DNA from: Bradyrhizobium cenepequi
GTDB taxonomy: Bacteria; Pseudomonadota; Alphaproteobacteria; Rhizobiales; Xanthobacteraceae
Reading direction: 5' to 3'
Assembly (NCBI RefSeq): GCF_020329485.1
Contig: NZ_JAGKJI010000004.1
Span: forward strand, 203,217-267,216
DNA: 64,000 bases
Shown: piece after piece, positions 42,740 to 51,566 of the stretch
Layout: every line of letters starts with the position of its first letter
Position numbering within the stretch: position 1 is the first letter of the stretch
Notes under the pieces: model-generated
What the model saw: the letters and a program-made list of their open reading frames with translations, nothing else
What the model was told of the DNA's origin: nothing
Database searches by the model: none
Made by a program: the position numbers and the translations under genes

Positions 42740-43667
42740 GCTTGACCCGTCGCCAGAGGTTGGCCGGCCGCAACGAGATCAGGCCGTGCGGCAGGAACAG
42801 GAGCAAGAGGACGATGATCAGCCCGAGCACACCGGTGTGGATCTGGATGTAGTTGCGCCAGACCACCTCCTCGAGCGCGAGATAGAGGAATGCGCCGCAG
42901 GCAACCCCGAGCGGCGAGCCGAGCCCGCCCATCAGCGCCATCACAATCGGCTTCACGGAATAGAGGATGTCGAAGACGTCGGACGGGTCGATATAGTGCA
43001 CCCAGGCGGCATAGATGCCGCCGGCCGCGCTGACGAAACAGGCCGACAGGCCGAAGGCGATGCTCTTGTAGAGCGTGGTATTGAGGCCGACCATGCTGGA
43101 GGCGGTCTCGTTCTGGCGGATGCAGGCGAGCCCGAAGCCGAGCTTGGAGCCCGCGACCGCCATCACCATCAATGCGGTGAGCAGCAGCAGGATCCACATC
43201 GCGTAGAAGAAGGACATCGCTTCCGCGAGCACGCCGGAGCCGGACACCAGGGGGATGTTGAGGCCCATGCCGCCACCGGTGAGATCGGTGGCATTGTTGA
43301 CGAGTTCGCGCAGCACCTCGACCAGCGAGAGACTGGCGATTGCAAAGTAATGTCCGCGCAGACGGAGCAGCGCCGCGCCGAGTGCCGCCGTAATCAGCAA
43401 GGCAGCGACGGCCGAGATAACGACGCAAAGCCAAAGCGGCAAGCCCTTGTTGAGCAAGACGCCGGTGGTGTAGGCGCCGAAGCCGAAGAAGGCGGCGGTC
43501 GCAAACGAGGGGTAGCCGGCAAAGCCGCCGACCACGTTCCAGGACAGCGCCAGGATGGCATACATGCAGGCGATGGTGCCAAGCCGCAGCGTATAAGCGC
43601 CGCCGAACAGCGGCAGCGATGCGACGATCGCGAGCAGGACGAGCAGCGCAATGTTCGACTTCGTCAT
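42732..43667 (-). CDS. livM: LivM-type ABC transporter permease
   Basis: Permease of 311 residues with 8-9 hydrophobic segments (for example IALLVLLAIVASLPLFGG, VISAVAALLITAALGAALL, VLGLIIVLLLLFLPHGL). The family motif NVVGGFAGYPSFATAAFFGF is near residue 44, and the cytoplasmic loop LACIRQNETASSMVGLNTTL contacts the ATPases. The ATG overlaps the livH stop by four bases. Confidence 0.93.
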   Translation of the reverse strand: MTKSNIALLVLLAIVASLPLFGGAYTLRLGTIACMYAILALSWNVVGGFAGYPSFATAAFFGFGAYTTGVLLNKGLPLWLCVVISAVAALLITAALGAALLRLRGHYFAIASLSLVEVLRELVNNATDLTGGGMGLNIPLVSGSGVLAEAMSFFYAMWILLLLTALMVMAVAGSKLGFGLACIRQNETASSMVGLNTTLYKSIAFGLSACFVSAAGGIYAAWVHYIDPSDVFDILYSVKPIVMALMGGLGSPLGVACGAFLYLALEEVVWRNYIQIHTGVLGLIIVLLLLFLPHGLISLRPANLWRRVKHV

Positions 43668-44530
43668 TCGAAGCCCTTCCGGCCAAGGAGCCCCTGAGGG
43701 CGCAGGATCAGGAAGATAATGAGCAGAATGAAGGACAGCGTGGTCGCATGAGCCGGGCCGAAGAAGGTCGAGCCGATCCCTTCGACCAGCGCCAGCAACA
43801 GCCCGCCCGCGAGCGCACCCGAGACGCTACCGAGGCCGCCGAGCACGCAGACCACGAAGGCCTTTCCGAGATAGCCCGACGAGGTCAATGGCGAGATCGG
43901 AAAGATCAGCGCCATCAGCACGCCGGCGCAGCCGGCAAGCGCAGCGCCAAGGCCGAACGCAATCGCGTAGATCGACTTGACGTTGACGCCCATCAGCACG
44001 GCCGCGTCGCGGTCGAGCCGCACCGCGACAATGGCGCGGCCGACGCGCGAGTGCCGCAGCAGGAGATAGAGCAGTCCGGTGAGTACCAGCGCGGAAACCG
44101 TCGCGATGAGACGGTCGACCGGCACCACCACGTCGAAGATCGAGACCGATCCGAGCGACGGCGTCAGCGTCAGCTTGCGGTAATCGGCCTTGAAGAAATA
44201 GATCATCGCGTTGTTCAGGATCAGGTCGAGCCCGAAGGTCAGCGTCAACGTCACCAGCGCGGGGGCCGTGATCACGCGGTTAATCAACAGCCGCTGCAGG
44301 AGGTAGCCGAGCAGGAAGAACAACGGCGCGGCGACCGCGACAGAATACCAGGGCGAGATGTGCAGCGAGTTATAGAGCCCGAAGGCGAGATAGGCACCGA
44401 GCACGATGAAGGAGCCATGGATCAGGTTGATGACGTTCAGCACGCCCCAGACCAGCGAAAAGCCGATCGCAATGCAGGCATAGAGGCAGCCAAGAACGAC
44501 CGCGTTCACCAGGATCTGGGCTGCGTGCAT
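43664..44530 (-). CDS. livH: LivH-type ABC transporter permease
   Basis: Permease of 288 residues, about eight membrane segments, starting VNAVVLGCLYACIAIGFSLV. Family motifs WGVLNVINLIHGSFIVLGAY and the ATPase-contacting VRLDRDAAVLMGVNVKSIYA are present. Separated from the upstream substrate-binding gene by a palindromic repeat, but on the same strand and within 123 bases, so probably one operon. Confidence 0.93.
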   Translation of the reverse strand: MHAAQILVNAVVLGCLYACIAIGFSLVWGVLNVINLIHGSFIVLGAYLAFGLYNSLHISPWYSVAVAAPLFFLLGYLLQRLLINRVITAPALVTLTLTFGLDLILNNAMIYFFKADYRKLTLTPSLGSVSIFDVVVPVDRLIATVSALVLTGLLYLLLRHSRVGRAIVAVRLDRDAAVLMGVNVKSIYAIAFGLGAALAGCAGVLMALIFPISPLTSSGYLGKAFVVCVLGGLGSVSGALAGGLLLALVEGIGSTFFGPAHATTLSFILLIIFLILRPQGLLGRKGFE

Positions 44531-44560
44531 GTGTGATGCCTAATCGCGCTTAATGCTATG

Positions 44561-44645
44561 CGTCATTGCGAGGGGCGAAGCGACGAAGCAATCCATTGCT
44601 TCTACTTGTGGAGACATGGATTGCGTCGCTCTGCTCGCAATGACG
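44561..44645. repeat. Palindromic repeat between the binding-protein gene and livH (CGTCATTGCGAG type)
   Basis: CGTCATTGCGAGGGGCGAAG at one end and CTCTGCTCGCAATGACG at the other pair, with inner GAAGCAATCCAT / ATGGATTGCGTC. Same family as 33363-33441. Its place directly after the binding-protein stop (44653), inside the operon, is like that of the hairpin after phnD. Confidence 0.85.
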
Positions 44646-44652
44646 GTGGTCA

Positions 44653-45873
44653 TCAATTGACGCCGACCTTGAGCTCGCCCTGCTTGATCGCATCCGGGAA
44701 CAGTACCACCGGCTTGGCGCCCTGGATCTGGAAGACCGGCGGATCGAGCGAGTTGATCTGGCCATTCGGACCGAACCGAACCGGGCCGAAGAAGGTCACC
44801 ACGTCGAGCTTGGCGAGCTCGTCGCGCACCTTGTCGCGATCGAGCGAGCCAGCCTTTTCGATCGCCATCTGGAACAGCGCCCCGCACAGGGCCGCCGAGG
44901 CCTGGCCGTAGTCCGGCTCGCTCTTGTATTTCGCCTTGAACAGCTTCACGAAGTTCTCGGTCGAGCCGAAGATGTCCTTGCCCTCGTACCGCGCGGCCGG
45001 ATGCCACCAGGAAGCACTGGTGATGTTCTCGGCGGTCGGGCCGCCCGATTCGATGAATTCCTGATAGGCGGGACCGGCAATCATCGTGACGACCGGCGCT
45101 TTCATCTCCTGGTCGATCATCTGCTTGCGGACCAGCAGCAGGTCGTTGATGTAACCGGTGACGAAGATCCACTGCGGCGCCAGCGACTTGATCTGCGACA
45201 GCGCCGCCGAGTGATCGAGCGTGCCGATCGCATATTTCTCGAAATAGACGAGGTCAAAGCCGTTCGCCTTGGCCGACTTCTCCATTTCCTGCGCGATCGC
45301 GAGCGGGAACAGGTCGTTGCGCGCGAGGATGGCGACTTTCTTCACCTCGGGCACCTTGGCCTTGATGATCTGGGTCAGCGGCGTCGTCAGCGTGTCGTTC
45401 GGCGTGAAGGTGCCGAACAGATATTTGTAGCCCTGGTCATAGACCTGGACGGAGGACGCGGTCGCCGCCAGCGTCGGCACCTTGTACTTCTCGGATACCG
45501 TGCTGGCCGCCTTGGCCGCGCCGGAGCCGAAGGCACCGAACATGAAGTTGACATTGCCCTGGGTGATCATCTGTTCGGTCGCCTGCACCGCACGCGGCGT
45601 GTTCGACTGATAGTCGACGTAGACGATCTCGACCTTGTATTTCTTGCCGCCGACGGAAATGCCGCCCGACCTGTTCGCTTCCTCGGCCCAGAGGTCATAG
45701 CCCTGCTGCTGCTTGATCGCCTCGGGTGCGAGCGGGCCGGTGATCGGCAGCGGTGCGCCGAAACGGATGACGTCCTCGGCCGATGCGTGAGAGACGAGCC
45801 CGCCGCCGGCGACCACCGCCGCCCATAGCGGGACTGCAAGACGCACGTAACGAGCGACCCAAGACTTACTCAT
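44653..45873 (-). CDS. Liv-type periplasmic substrate-binding protein
   Basis: Type I solute-binding protein, 406 residues, feeding LivHMGF. The start chosen, ATG of MSKSWVARYVRLAVPLWAAV, has GGAG nine bases upstream; an ATG five codons earlier is possible. Signal peptide to about residue 31 (VSHASA-EDVIRFGAPLPIT). Conserved binding-cleft features: GAPLPITGPLAPEAIKQQQG, GAFGSGAAKAASTVSEKYKV, LFGTFTPNDTL. Tyr and Trp near the cleft (SWWHPAARYEG) suggest an aromatic or amine ligand, but that is speculation. First gene of the operon, divergent from a LysR gene. Confidence 0.92.
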   Translation of the reverse strand: MSKSWVARYVRLAVPLWAAVVAGGGLVSHASAEDVIRFGAPLPITGPLAPEAIKQQQGYDLWAEEANRSGGISVGGKKYKVEIVYVDYQSNTPRAVQATEQMITQGNVNFMFGAFGSGAAKAASTVSEKYKVPTLAATASSVQVYDQGYKYLFGTFTPNDTLTTPLTQIIKAKVPEVKKVAILARNDLFPLAIAQEMEKSAKANGFDLVYFEKYAIGTLDHSAALSQIKSLAPQWIFVTGYINDLLLVRKQMIDQEMKAPVVTMIAGPAYQEFIESGGPTAENITSASWWHPAARYEGKDIFGSTENFVKLFKAKYKSEPDYGQASAALCGALFQMAIEKAGSLDRDKVRDELAKLDVVTFFGPVRFGPNGQINSLDPPVFQIQGAKPVVLFPDAIKQGELKVGVN

Positions 45874-45929
45874 AGAATATTTCTCCATGGCCCCAGCGAC
45901 TAAAACATAAAAATCATGGCAAATCCTGC

Positions 45930-45977
45930 ATTCGAATAAAAGCATTGAAATTAGAGGTCTGAGATCGAATAATTCGA
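45930..45977. promoter_or_regulatory. Two ATTCGAAT-type sites in the divergent binding-protein/LysR promoter
   Basis: ATTCGAAT at 45930-45937 and TCGAAT-A-ATTCGA at 45965-45977 are perfect palindromes sharing the same core, about 35-40 bases apart. LysR-type regulators usually bind paired sites of this kind between divergent genes. The region 45874-46032 is otherwise AT-rich and holds both promoters. Confidence 0.55.
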
Positions 45978-46032
45978 ACGCTTGTCACCGCCTGCCGCCT
46001 GGTTGGGCAGGCCGACAGGAGGACGAAGCCGC

Positions 46033-46935
46033 ATGATCGAGTCAGCCGCAATCCGATATTTCCGCGAGGTCACCGAATGCGGCTCGATCAAGCAGGCGGC
46101 GGCCTCGCTCCGGATCGCGCCGAGCGCGATCAGCCGGCAGATGCAGGCGATCGAGGAGGAACTTTCGGCAAAACTGTTCGAACGTGGCCCGCGCGGGATG
46201 CAGCTCACCGGCGCCGGCCACTTGCTCTACCGCTACGCGGTCGAGAACCGCGATCAGCTCGACGGCATCCGTGTCAAGGTGCAGGAATTCGACAGCTCAC
46301 GCCGTGGGCAGGTCAGGATCGCCAGCGTCGAGGGCATGCTGATGAGCTTTCTGTCGAATTTCGCCGTCGACCTTGCCGGCGAATATCCGGGCATTTCGAT
46401 CTCGATGACGATGGTGGGCTCGCGCGACGTGGCCGAGAAGGTCGGCCATAGCGATGTCGACCTCGGCTTCGTGTTCGGCCGCGCGCCGCGCCGCGACCTG
46501 ATCGAGCTTGGGCGGATGCGGCAATCGCTGTGCCTGATCGTCTCGCCGCGCCATCCGCTGGCGAACAAGGCGAGTTGCACCGTGAAGGAGCTCGCGGGCC
46601 TGCGCGTCGTCGTCCCCGATCCGTCCTTCGGCATTCGTCAGGAAGTCGATCGCGCCTGCGCGCAGGCCAAGGTCAGGCTCGAGGTCTGCAACGAGACCAA
46701 CTCGCTCGCCTTCGCACAGACACTCGCCGCCCGCACGGATCTTGCCACCTTCCTGCCACGCGTCGCGGCGGTGCCGGCACTCGAGGCCGGCCTGCTCGTC
46801 GCCGTGCCGCTACGTGACAAGCGGCTGGAGGCGACGCAGGTCACCATGGTTCGGCTCGCGAGCCGAAACCTGTCGCCCTCCTGCCGGCTGGTGGCCGACC
46901 TCCTGATCAGCCGGATGCGGGAAGAGCAGGACTGA
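46033..46935 (+). CDS. LysR-family transcriptional regulator
   Basis: 300 residues. Start at the ATG of MIESAAIRYFREVTECGSIK, with CAGGAGGA ten bases upstream. N-terminal winged helix with AAASLRIAPSAISRQMQAIE as the recognition helix, and a periplasmic-binding-type effector domain from about residue 95 (GQVRIASVEGMLMSFLSNFA). Divergent from the liv-type binding protein, so it probably controls uptake and breakdown of the transporter's substrate. Confidence 0.93.
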   Translation: MIESAAIRYFREVTECGSIKQAAASLRIAPSAISRQMQAIEEELSAKLFERGPRGMQLTGAGHLLYRYAVENRDQLDGIRVKVQEFDSSRRGQVRIASVEGMLMSFLSNFAVDLAGEYPGISISMTMVGSRDVAEKVGHSDVDLGFVFGRAPRRDLIELGRMRQSLCLIVSPRHPLANKASCTVKELAGLRVVVPDPSFGIRQEVDRACAQAKVRLEVCNETNSLAFAQTLAARTDLATFLPRVAAVPALEAGLLVAVPLRDKRLEATQVTMVRLASRNLSPSCRLVADLLISRMREEQD

Positions 46936-46975
46936 AACTAGATCGATTGCATCGGCGATGGGCAGCGCATCCCTA

Positions 46976-48175
46976 TTAGACCGCCACCCGCACGGTCTTT
47001 TCGCTGACCATCCGATCGATCGCGGCGTCATCATAGCCGAGCTCGCGCAGCACCTCGCGCGAATGCTCGCCGACACGGGGCGCCGGTCCGCCGATCGCGG
47101 CCTCGTTCACTTCGAAACGCGCCGCAGGCTTTGGCTGCCGCACACGTCCGACCTTGGGCTGTTCGAATTCGGTGATGATGTCGCGCGCCACCACCTGCTC
47201 ATTGTGCATGATCTCGCCGCGGCGCAGGATCGGCGCGCAGGGAACATCGGCCGCATCGAGCCGCGCGAGCCATTCGGCGGTGGTGTGCTGCGCGATATAT
47301 TCGGCCATCTTGTTGATCCGCGCCGTCGCGTTCACCGAGCGCGCGGAAGGCGTCGCAAAGCGCGGATCCTTGGCGAGCTCGGGATCACCGGTGGCACGAC
47401 AAAAACCCTGCCATTCGGAATCCGAAATCGTGCCGGCGGTGATGTAGCCGTCGCTGGTCTTGAACACGAGATCGGGCCGGTCGTTCGGATCGCCGGCGGT
47501 CGCTTCAGTACCGACCACCGTGTATTGCATCATGCCTTCCGGCCAGAGATAGGAGATCATCGCATCCAGCATCGCGACGCGGATGTGATCGCCCTGCCCG
47601 GTCTTCTCCCGCGCATAGAGCGCCGCCGCCACCGCCTGCGCCGTCATCACCGCCGTGGTCTTGTCGCAGACGATGGTGCGGATCATCTGCGGGCGGTTGG
47701 TGACGGGCTGCGACTGGATGTCGGCGAAGCCCGATAATCCCTGGATGATCGGATCATACACCCGCTTCTTCACATAAGGTCCGGTTTCGCCGACGCCGCT
47801 GATCGAGACATAGATCAATCGCGGATGCCGCTGGCGCAGCTCATCCGCGCCAAGCCCGAGGCGCTCCATGGTGCCGGGCCGGAAATTCTGCACCAGCACG
47901 TCGGCCTGCGCGACGAGCTTGGCCAGCACCTCGCGGCCCGCCTCGCTCTTGACGTCGATCGAAAGCGAGCGCTTGCCGCGATTGGAGGAAATGAACAGCG
48001 CCGAGAATTCGCCAGCCTCGTCGATGGTGGCGCGGCTGCGGCGGGTGATGTCGCCGCCGATCGGCTCGATCTTGAGAACGTCGGCGCCCTGGTCGGCAAG
48101 GAACATGGTCGCGAACGGCCCCGACACCACGCCGGTCAGATCCAGCACGTGCACGCCATTGAGTGGGCCCGGCAT
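46976..48175 (-). CDS. CaiB/BaiF family III CoA-transferase
   Basis: Moves CoA between carboxylic acids; 399 residues, usual size. N-terminal GVVSGPFATMFLADQGADVL and KIEPIGGDITRRS, then ISSNRGKRSLSIDVKSEAGR, VQNFRPGTMERLGLG and the catalytic-region Asp in YVSISGVGETGPYV...RVYDPIIQGLSGF. Substrate not recognisable. Its stop is 40 bases from the convergent LysR gene, and the HCCA-isomerase-like gene lies 48 bases upstream in the same direction. Confidence 0.93.
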   Translation of the reverse strand: MPGPLNGVHVLDLTGVVSGPFATMFLADQGADVLKIEPIGGDITRRSRATIDEAGEFSALFISSNRGKRSLSIDVKSEAGREVLAKLVAQADVLVQNFRPGTMERLGLGADELRQRHPRLIYVSISGVGETGPYVKKRVYDPIIQGLSGFADIQSQPVTNRPQMIRTIVCDKTTAVMTAQAVAAALYAREKTGQGDHIRVAMLDAMISYLWPEGMMQYTVVGTEATAGDPNDRPDLVFKTSDGYITAGTISDSEWQGFCRATGDPELAKDPRFATPSARSVNATARINKMAEYIAQHTTAEWLARLDAADVPCAPILRRGEIMHNEQVVARDIITEFEQPKVGRVRQPKPAARFEVNEAAIGGPAPRVGEHSREVLRELGYDDAAIDRMVSEKTVRVAV

Positions 48176-48223
48176 TACGTTCTCCTGATTTATTCGGCGA
48201 TCTCCGCCGCTGCTGTCCGGCGT

Positions 48224-48859
48224 TTATGCGTTCCTCGCCAACTGCCTTGTCTGCTCGACGATGGATTCCTCGACATCGCGAAGCTGATCCTTGCCGAAGA
48301 ACATCTCCTTGCCAACGAAGAAGGTCGGCGAACCGAACGCGCCGCGGTTGACCGCATCTGCGGTCAAATCGATCAGCCGCTTCTTCACGTCGTCCTGCTG
48401 CGCCCGTGCGATCAGCCTGTCGGCGTCAAGGCCGGAGGACTTGAACGCGGCGCGGAACACTTCGACGTCGTCCATCTTCTTCGGCTCTTCCCACATGTGG
48501 TGGTAGGCGGCGCGGAAATACGGCTCGAACACGCCTTCGAACTGCGCGGCGACTGCGCCGCGCATCAGCATCAAGGTGTTGACCGGGAAGAACAGGTTCG
48601 GGCGATAGGTCGTGATGTTGTGGCGGCGGATGAAGCGCTCGGTTTCCAGCGCCATATATTCCGCCTTGTTCTTGATGCCACGCAGCGAATCGGCTGGCGA
48701 CACGTTGCCCGTTGCCTTGAAAATCCCGCCGAGCAGGATCGGCACATAATCAAACTTCACGCCGGTGCGCTGTTCGATCGACGGAATGACAAGTTCCGCC
48801 AGATAGGCGTTCGGGCTGCCGAAATCGAACAGGAATTCAACCTTCAGGGGACTTCCCAC
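48224..48859 (-). CDS. 2-hydroxychromene-2-carboxylate isomerase-like (DsbA/GST-kappa fold) protein
   Basis: 211 residues, thioredoxin fold with inserted helical domain. Starts KVEFLFDFGSPNAYLAELVI (the Ser and Asn of FDFGSPNAYL are the glutathione and substrate region), then the ADSLRGIKNKAEYMALETER, RPNLFFPVNTLMLMRGAVA and GAFGSPTFFVGKEMFFGKDQ motifs typical of HCCA isomerases. The known member acts in naphthalene breakdown; here it pairs with a CoA-transferase, so the aromatic substrate is unknown. Confidence 0.88.
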   Translation of the reverse strand: MGSPLKVEFLFDFGSPNAYLAELVIPSIEQRTGVKFDYVPILLGGIFKATGNVSPADSLRGIKNKAEYMALETERFIRRHNITTYRPNLFFPVNTLMLMRGAVAAQFEGVFEPYFRAAYHHMWEEPKKMDDVEVFRAAFKSSGLDADRLIARAQQDDVKKRLIDLTADAVNRGAFGSPTFFVGKEMFFGKDQLRDVEESIVEQTRQLARNA

Positions 48860-49044
48860 CGGCCTCTCCTTGCGGGCATCCGTTGTTCTCCGCCTGCCAC
48901 GCGCAAGCGGCCCGCAGCCATGCCCTGACTACAGTCCCCTCATACAGTTCCAAAAATGAACTGTCAAATCTTTGGGATGGCCTGCGGCTCTCGGATTGCC
49001 GGCGTTAAACCGCCACGTCTCCATGACGCGATGCGGCGCCGCGC

Positions 49045-49250
49045 TCACATCATTTCAACACGTCGCAAACCGTCCTGATGTTCGCTTGCCGCCAGCCTCG
49101 CATGCCGCGCCAAGACGTTGCTCCACCATGCGTCGAGCGCATCGCGGTCGCAGCGGAGGCGGACGCTCATGCCGTCAGCGAACTTGATCCAATGGGCGAA
49201 GCGGTGATTGGGCACGGCGATCACGACCGGGATGTCTGCGCCGAGCGCAC
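49045..49250 (-). pseudogene. Unidentified coding remnant next to the ModE-like gene
   Basis: One minus-strand frame reads GADIPVVIAVPNHRFAHWIK, FADGMSVRLRCDRDALDAWW and SNVLARHARLAASEHQDGLR before a stop at 49045. The text looks like protein but I recognise no family, and no start of its own is seen, since the frame upstream overlaps the ModE gene. It may be a tail of a lost gene. The rest of 48860-49044 holds nothing I can support. Confidence 0.25.
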
Positions 49251-49304
49251 GTTCGCGGCGGGATCGCAACCAGCTGCGATGCCGCGCGCAAACTTGCCGC
49301 CGCT

Positions 49305-49673
49305 TTACGCTTTGCGGCCGATATCGGTCTGCAATGCCGCCAGCTCCTTGCGCACCGCGCTCGCCGCATCGCGTTCGATCTTGCGGTAGCGGGCGACCAG
49401 CGAGAGGCCAAACGGCGTCAACACCGCGCCGCCGCCATTCTTGCCGCCGGTCTGCCGCTCGACCGCGGGATGCCGGCAGATACGGTTGATCTCGTCGACG
49501 AGGTCCCACGCCCGCTTGTAGGACATCTCCATGGCGCGGCCTGCGGCCGAGATCGACCCGCAATCGCGGATATGCTCGAGCAACTGGACCTTGCCGGGCC
49601 CGATCCTCTCGTCGCTATCGAGATCGATGCGAACGCTCAAATGTGGAAGCGATTTGGCGCCCGGTTTTGACAT
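49305..49673 (-). CDS. ModE-like single-domain regulator
   Basis: Winged-helix protein of 122 residues, like the N-terminal half of ModE. Seen: ERIGPGKVQLLEHIRDCGSI, then SAAGRAMEMSYKRAWDLVDE and VERQTGGKNGGGAVLTPFGL. There is no molybdate-binding MOP domain after it, so it either senses molybdate through a partner or has another signal. No molybdenum genes are nearby; it stands alone. Confidence 0.88.
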   Translation of the reverse strand: MSKPGAKSLPHLSVRIDLDSDERIGPGKVQLLEHIRDCGSISAAGRAMEMSYKRAWDLVDEINRICRHPAVERQTGGKNGGGAVLTPFGLSLVARYRKIERDAASAVRKELAALQTDIGRKA

Positions 49674-49813
49674 GCAGAATCCGTTGGTTGCGTCCGATCC
49701 TTAGAATGCCATTGAAGCTTTTCACGGACAAGATGAGCGCCAGCCGATAGCGCCGTTAGCAGGCGTCGGCCGGCGCAGTGGTCGCTGCTGCACCAGAGCA
49801 GGTAGCTCACGTG

Positions 49814-50809
49814 TTACTTTAACGGAACCGGCGTGATCGCGAATGGACCAGGATCCTTTCCCTTGTTGGGACCGATGAGGTAGGACAGCTTGCCCTCGGC
49901 GATCCATGCGACGTTGCCAACCTGGGTCACCGAAACCGGCTCGGCAAGACCGTCCTTGATCACGTCGACCTTGGCCTCATCGCCCGTCACCGTGACCTTG
50001 TCGAGCCGGCCGGCGCCTTCGATCAGCAGGAAGTCGCCGCCGATCGCACGCATGGCGTCCGCGTGATCCAGCGGACGGGATGGCTTCAGCTCGGTGATCG
50101 CGCCCGCCTTGCCATCCTTGATCGCGATCCTGAACAGTTTCGCGGGAATGAAAGTCGTAACGTAGAGCTGGCCGTCCGATCCGATCGCGATGCCGTCGAG
50201 CCCGACTCCGTCTTTCGCAGGCGCCAGCAGCGGATCGGTCGCCCACACCTCGAGCGCGGTGCCGCCCGGCTTCAGGCTGTAGACCGTCGGCGTGAAGGAG
50301 TCGGTGACGTAAGCGGTTCCGTCACCGCCGATCGCGATGTCATTGCAGAATGATTTGGCATCCTTCAATTGAAAGCTCCCCTTCGGGGCGCCGGTGGCAA
50401 GATCGAAGGTTTTCAGCCATGCCCCCTTGGTCTCGCTCGGACCCGGCACGCCCCTGCCGCTCAGGTCGTTGGAGCAGACATACAAGGTACGGCTCTTCTC
50501 ATCGGCGAGCACACCGAGCACGGAGCGGCTGCCGTTGGCGCCCGGCTTGATGAACGGCTCGGCCTTCCCGCCAAGTGCGGCCTTCATGACGCCGCCCTGA
50601 TTGAAGCTTCCGAAATAGAGCGTGCCGTCGCTGCTGGCCGTGACGCTCTCCGGATGACTCTTTTCGGGAACGCTGATCGGTGTCTCGGCACGCGCCGTGC
50701 CAAGCATGAGCAAGATCAACCCGGCCGCGCCGAGCGCCCATGCATTGCGGTTCTTGAGCAAGTCTCCCTGTCGCAGCGAGCACAGGGCAACGCTGTCATT
50801 CTGTTTCAT
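49814..50809 (-). CDS. Secreted SMP-30/gluconolactonase-like beta-propeller protein
   Basis: 331 residues from the ATG of MKQNDSVALCSLRQGDLLKN, preceded by AGGAACC. A hydrophobic segment ALGAAGLILLMLGTARA ends in a signal-peptidase-like site, so the protein is periplasmic, though the N-region before it is long. Repeated strands of propeller type: SVTASSDGTLYFGSFNQGGV, LYVCSNDLSG, CNDIAIGGDGTAYVTDSFTP, GVGLDGIAIGSDGQLYVTTF and GGDFLLIEGAGRLDKVTV. Likely a lactonase or a binding propeller; I cannot choose. Confidence 0.8.
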   Translation of the reverse strand: MKQNDSVALCSLRQGDLLKNRNAWALGAAGLILLMLGTARAETPISVPEKSHPESVTASSDGTLYFGSFNQGGVMKAALGGKAEPFIKPGANGSRSVLGVLADEKSRTLYVCSNDLSGRGVPGPSETKGAWLKTFDLATGAPKGSFQLKDAKSFCNDIAIGGDGTAYVTDSFTPTVYSLKPGGTALEVWATDPLLAPAKDGVGLDGIAIGSDGQLYVTTFIPAKLFRIAIKDGKAGAITELKPSRPLDHADAMRAIGGDFLLIEGAGRLDKVTVTGDEAKVDVIKDGLAEPVSVTQVGNVAWIAEGKLSYLIGPNKGKDPGPFAITPVPLK

Positions 50810-51168
50810 GTTATGGTTCCTGATGGACGTTGATGGGACGAGGCAATGCCCCTGAGGCGCCCTGCAGGACCGGAACTCCGTAGCTCTTCCGGCCCGGCTG
50901 TTCGCGCAGGATATATACAACAAGATACAACGAGACGAAAGCCGGCGGCTGCTGCGTATCGCTGGCAACCAGGCCCCACCGCGATTTAGCGCTCGGCTGT
51001 CACTTCAGCCTCGCAACTGCAGGGAAAGGAAGCGCTGCATGCGCACAACTCGATGGCTCTCGCCAGCTTACGCACTTTCGCCACATGCGACCGATGGCAT
51101 CGTTTGTGCTAGTTTCGACGGCAGCAGGGAGCACCTGCTTCCTGCTTCATTCCGGACAGGAGGACGAC
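50810..51168. other. Intergenic region between the propeller gene and dodecin
   Basis: This 359-base divergent gap shows no convincing gene. The small frames present do not have coding-like composition. It must hold the promoters of the two divergent genes; I see no clear palindrome. The dodecin ribosome binding site CAGGAGG lies at its end. Confidence 0.4.
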
Positions 51169-51384
51169 ATGCCTGAGAGCGTCTACAAGGTCATCGAACT
51201 GATCGGTACCAGCAACGAATCCTGGGAAAAGGCCGCGGCCAATGCGGTCGGGCAAGCCGCAAACTCTCTCCGAGATCTTCGCGTCGCAGAGGTCGTCCAA
51301 CTCGATATGCAACTGGACGCCAAGGGACAAGTGGAGGCTTATCGCGCCAAGCTCAACGTATCCTTCAAGTTCGAAGGCTCCTGA
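51169..51384 (+). CDS. Dodecin (flavin-binding dodecameric protein)
   Basis: 71-residue protein that forms a hollow dodecamer storing and protecting flavin. The start is the ATG of MPESVYKVIELIGTSNESWE, with CAGGAGG five bases upstream; the frame runs 28 codons further upstream without meaning. The family pattern is complete: IELIGTS, SWEKAAANAVGQAANSLRDL, EVVQLDM and the end AYRAKLNVSFKFE. It stands alone and is followed by a strong hairpin. Confidence 0.95.
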   Translation: MPESVYKVIELIGTSNESWEKAAANAVGQAANSLRDLRVAEVVQLDMQLDAKGQVEAYRAKLNVSFKFEGS

Positions 51385-51392
51385 GATCAAGC

Positions 51393-51418
51393 ACCTCGCC
51401 CCGCGCGCGGGGCGAGGT
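51393..51418 (+). terminator. Terminator-like hairpin after dodecin
   Basis: ACCTCGCCCCGC (51393-51404), two-base loop, GCGGGGCGAGGT (51407-51418), a perfect 12-bp GC-rich stem beginning nine bases after the dodecin stop, followed by TGGGTTT. It is very likely the transcription end. Confidence 0.8.
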
Positions 51419-51566
51419 TGGGTTTCATCGGAATCCGCTGCACTGATTGGATTCAACAGAAGCCGATAACCATTTGATTACCTTGCACGGCAAACGACTT
51501 GCGGTCCCACCATTTGGGTAACGATCGATGACGTATTAAGGGTCGATCCCATCTCGGCGCGGCCTC

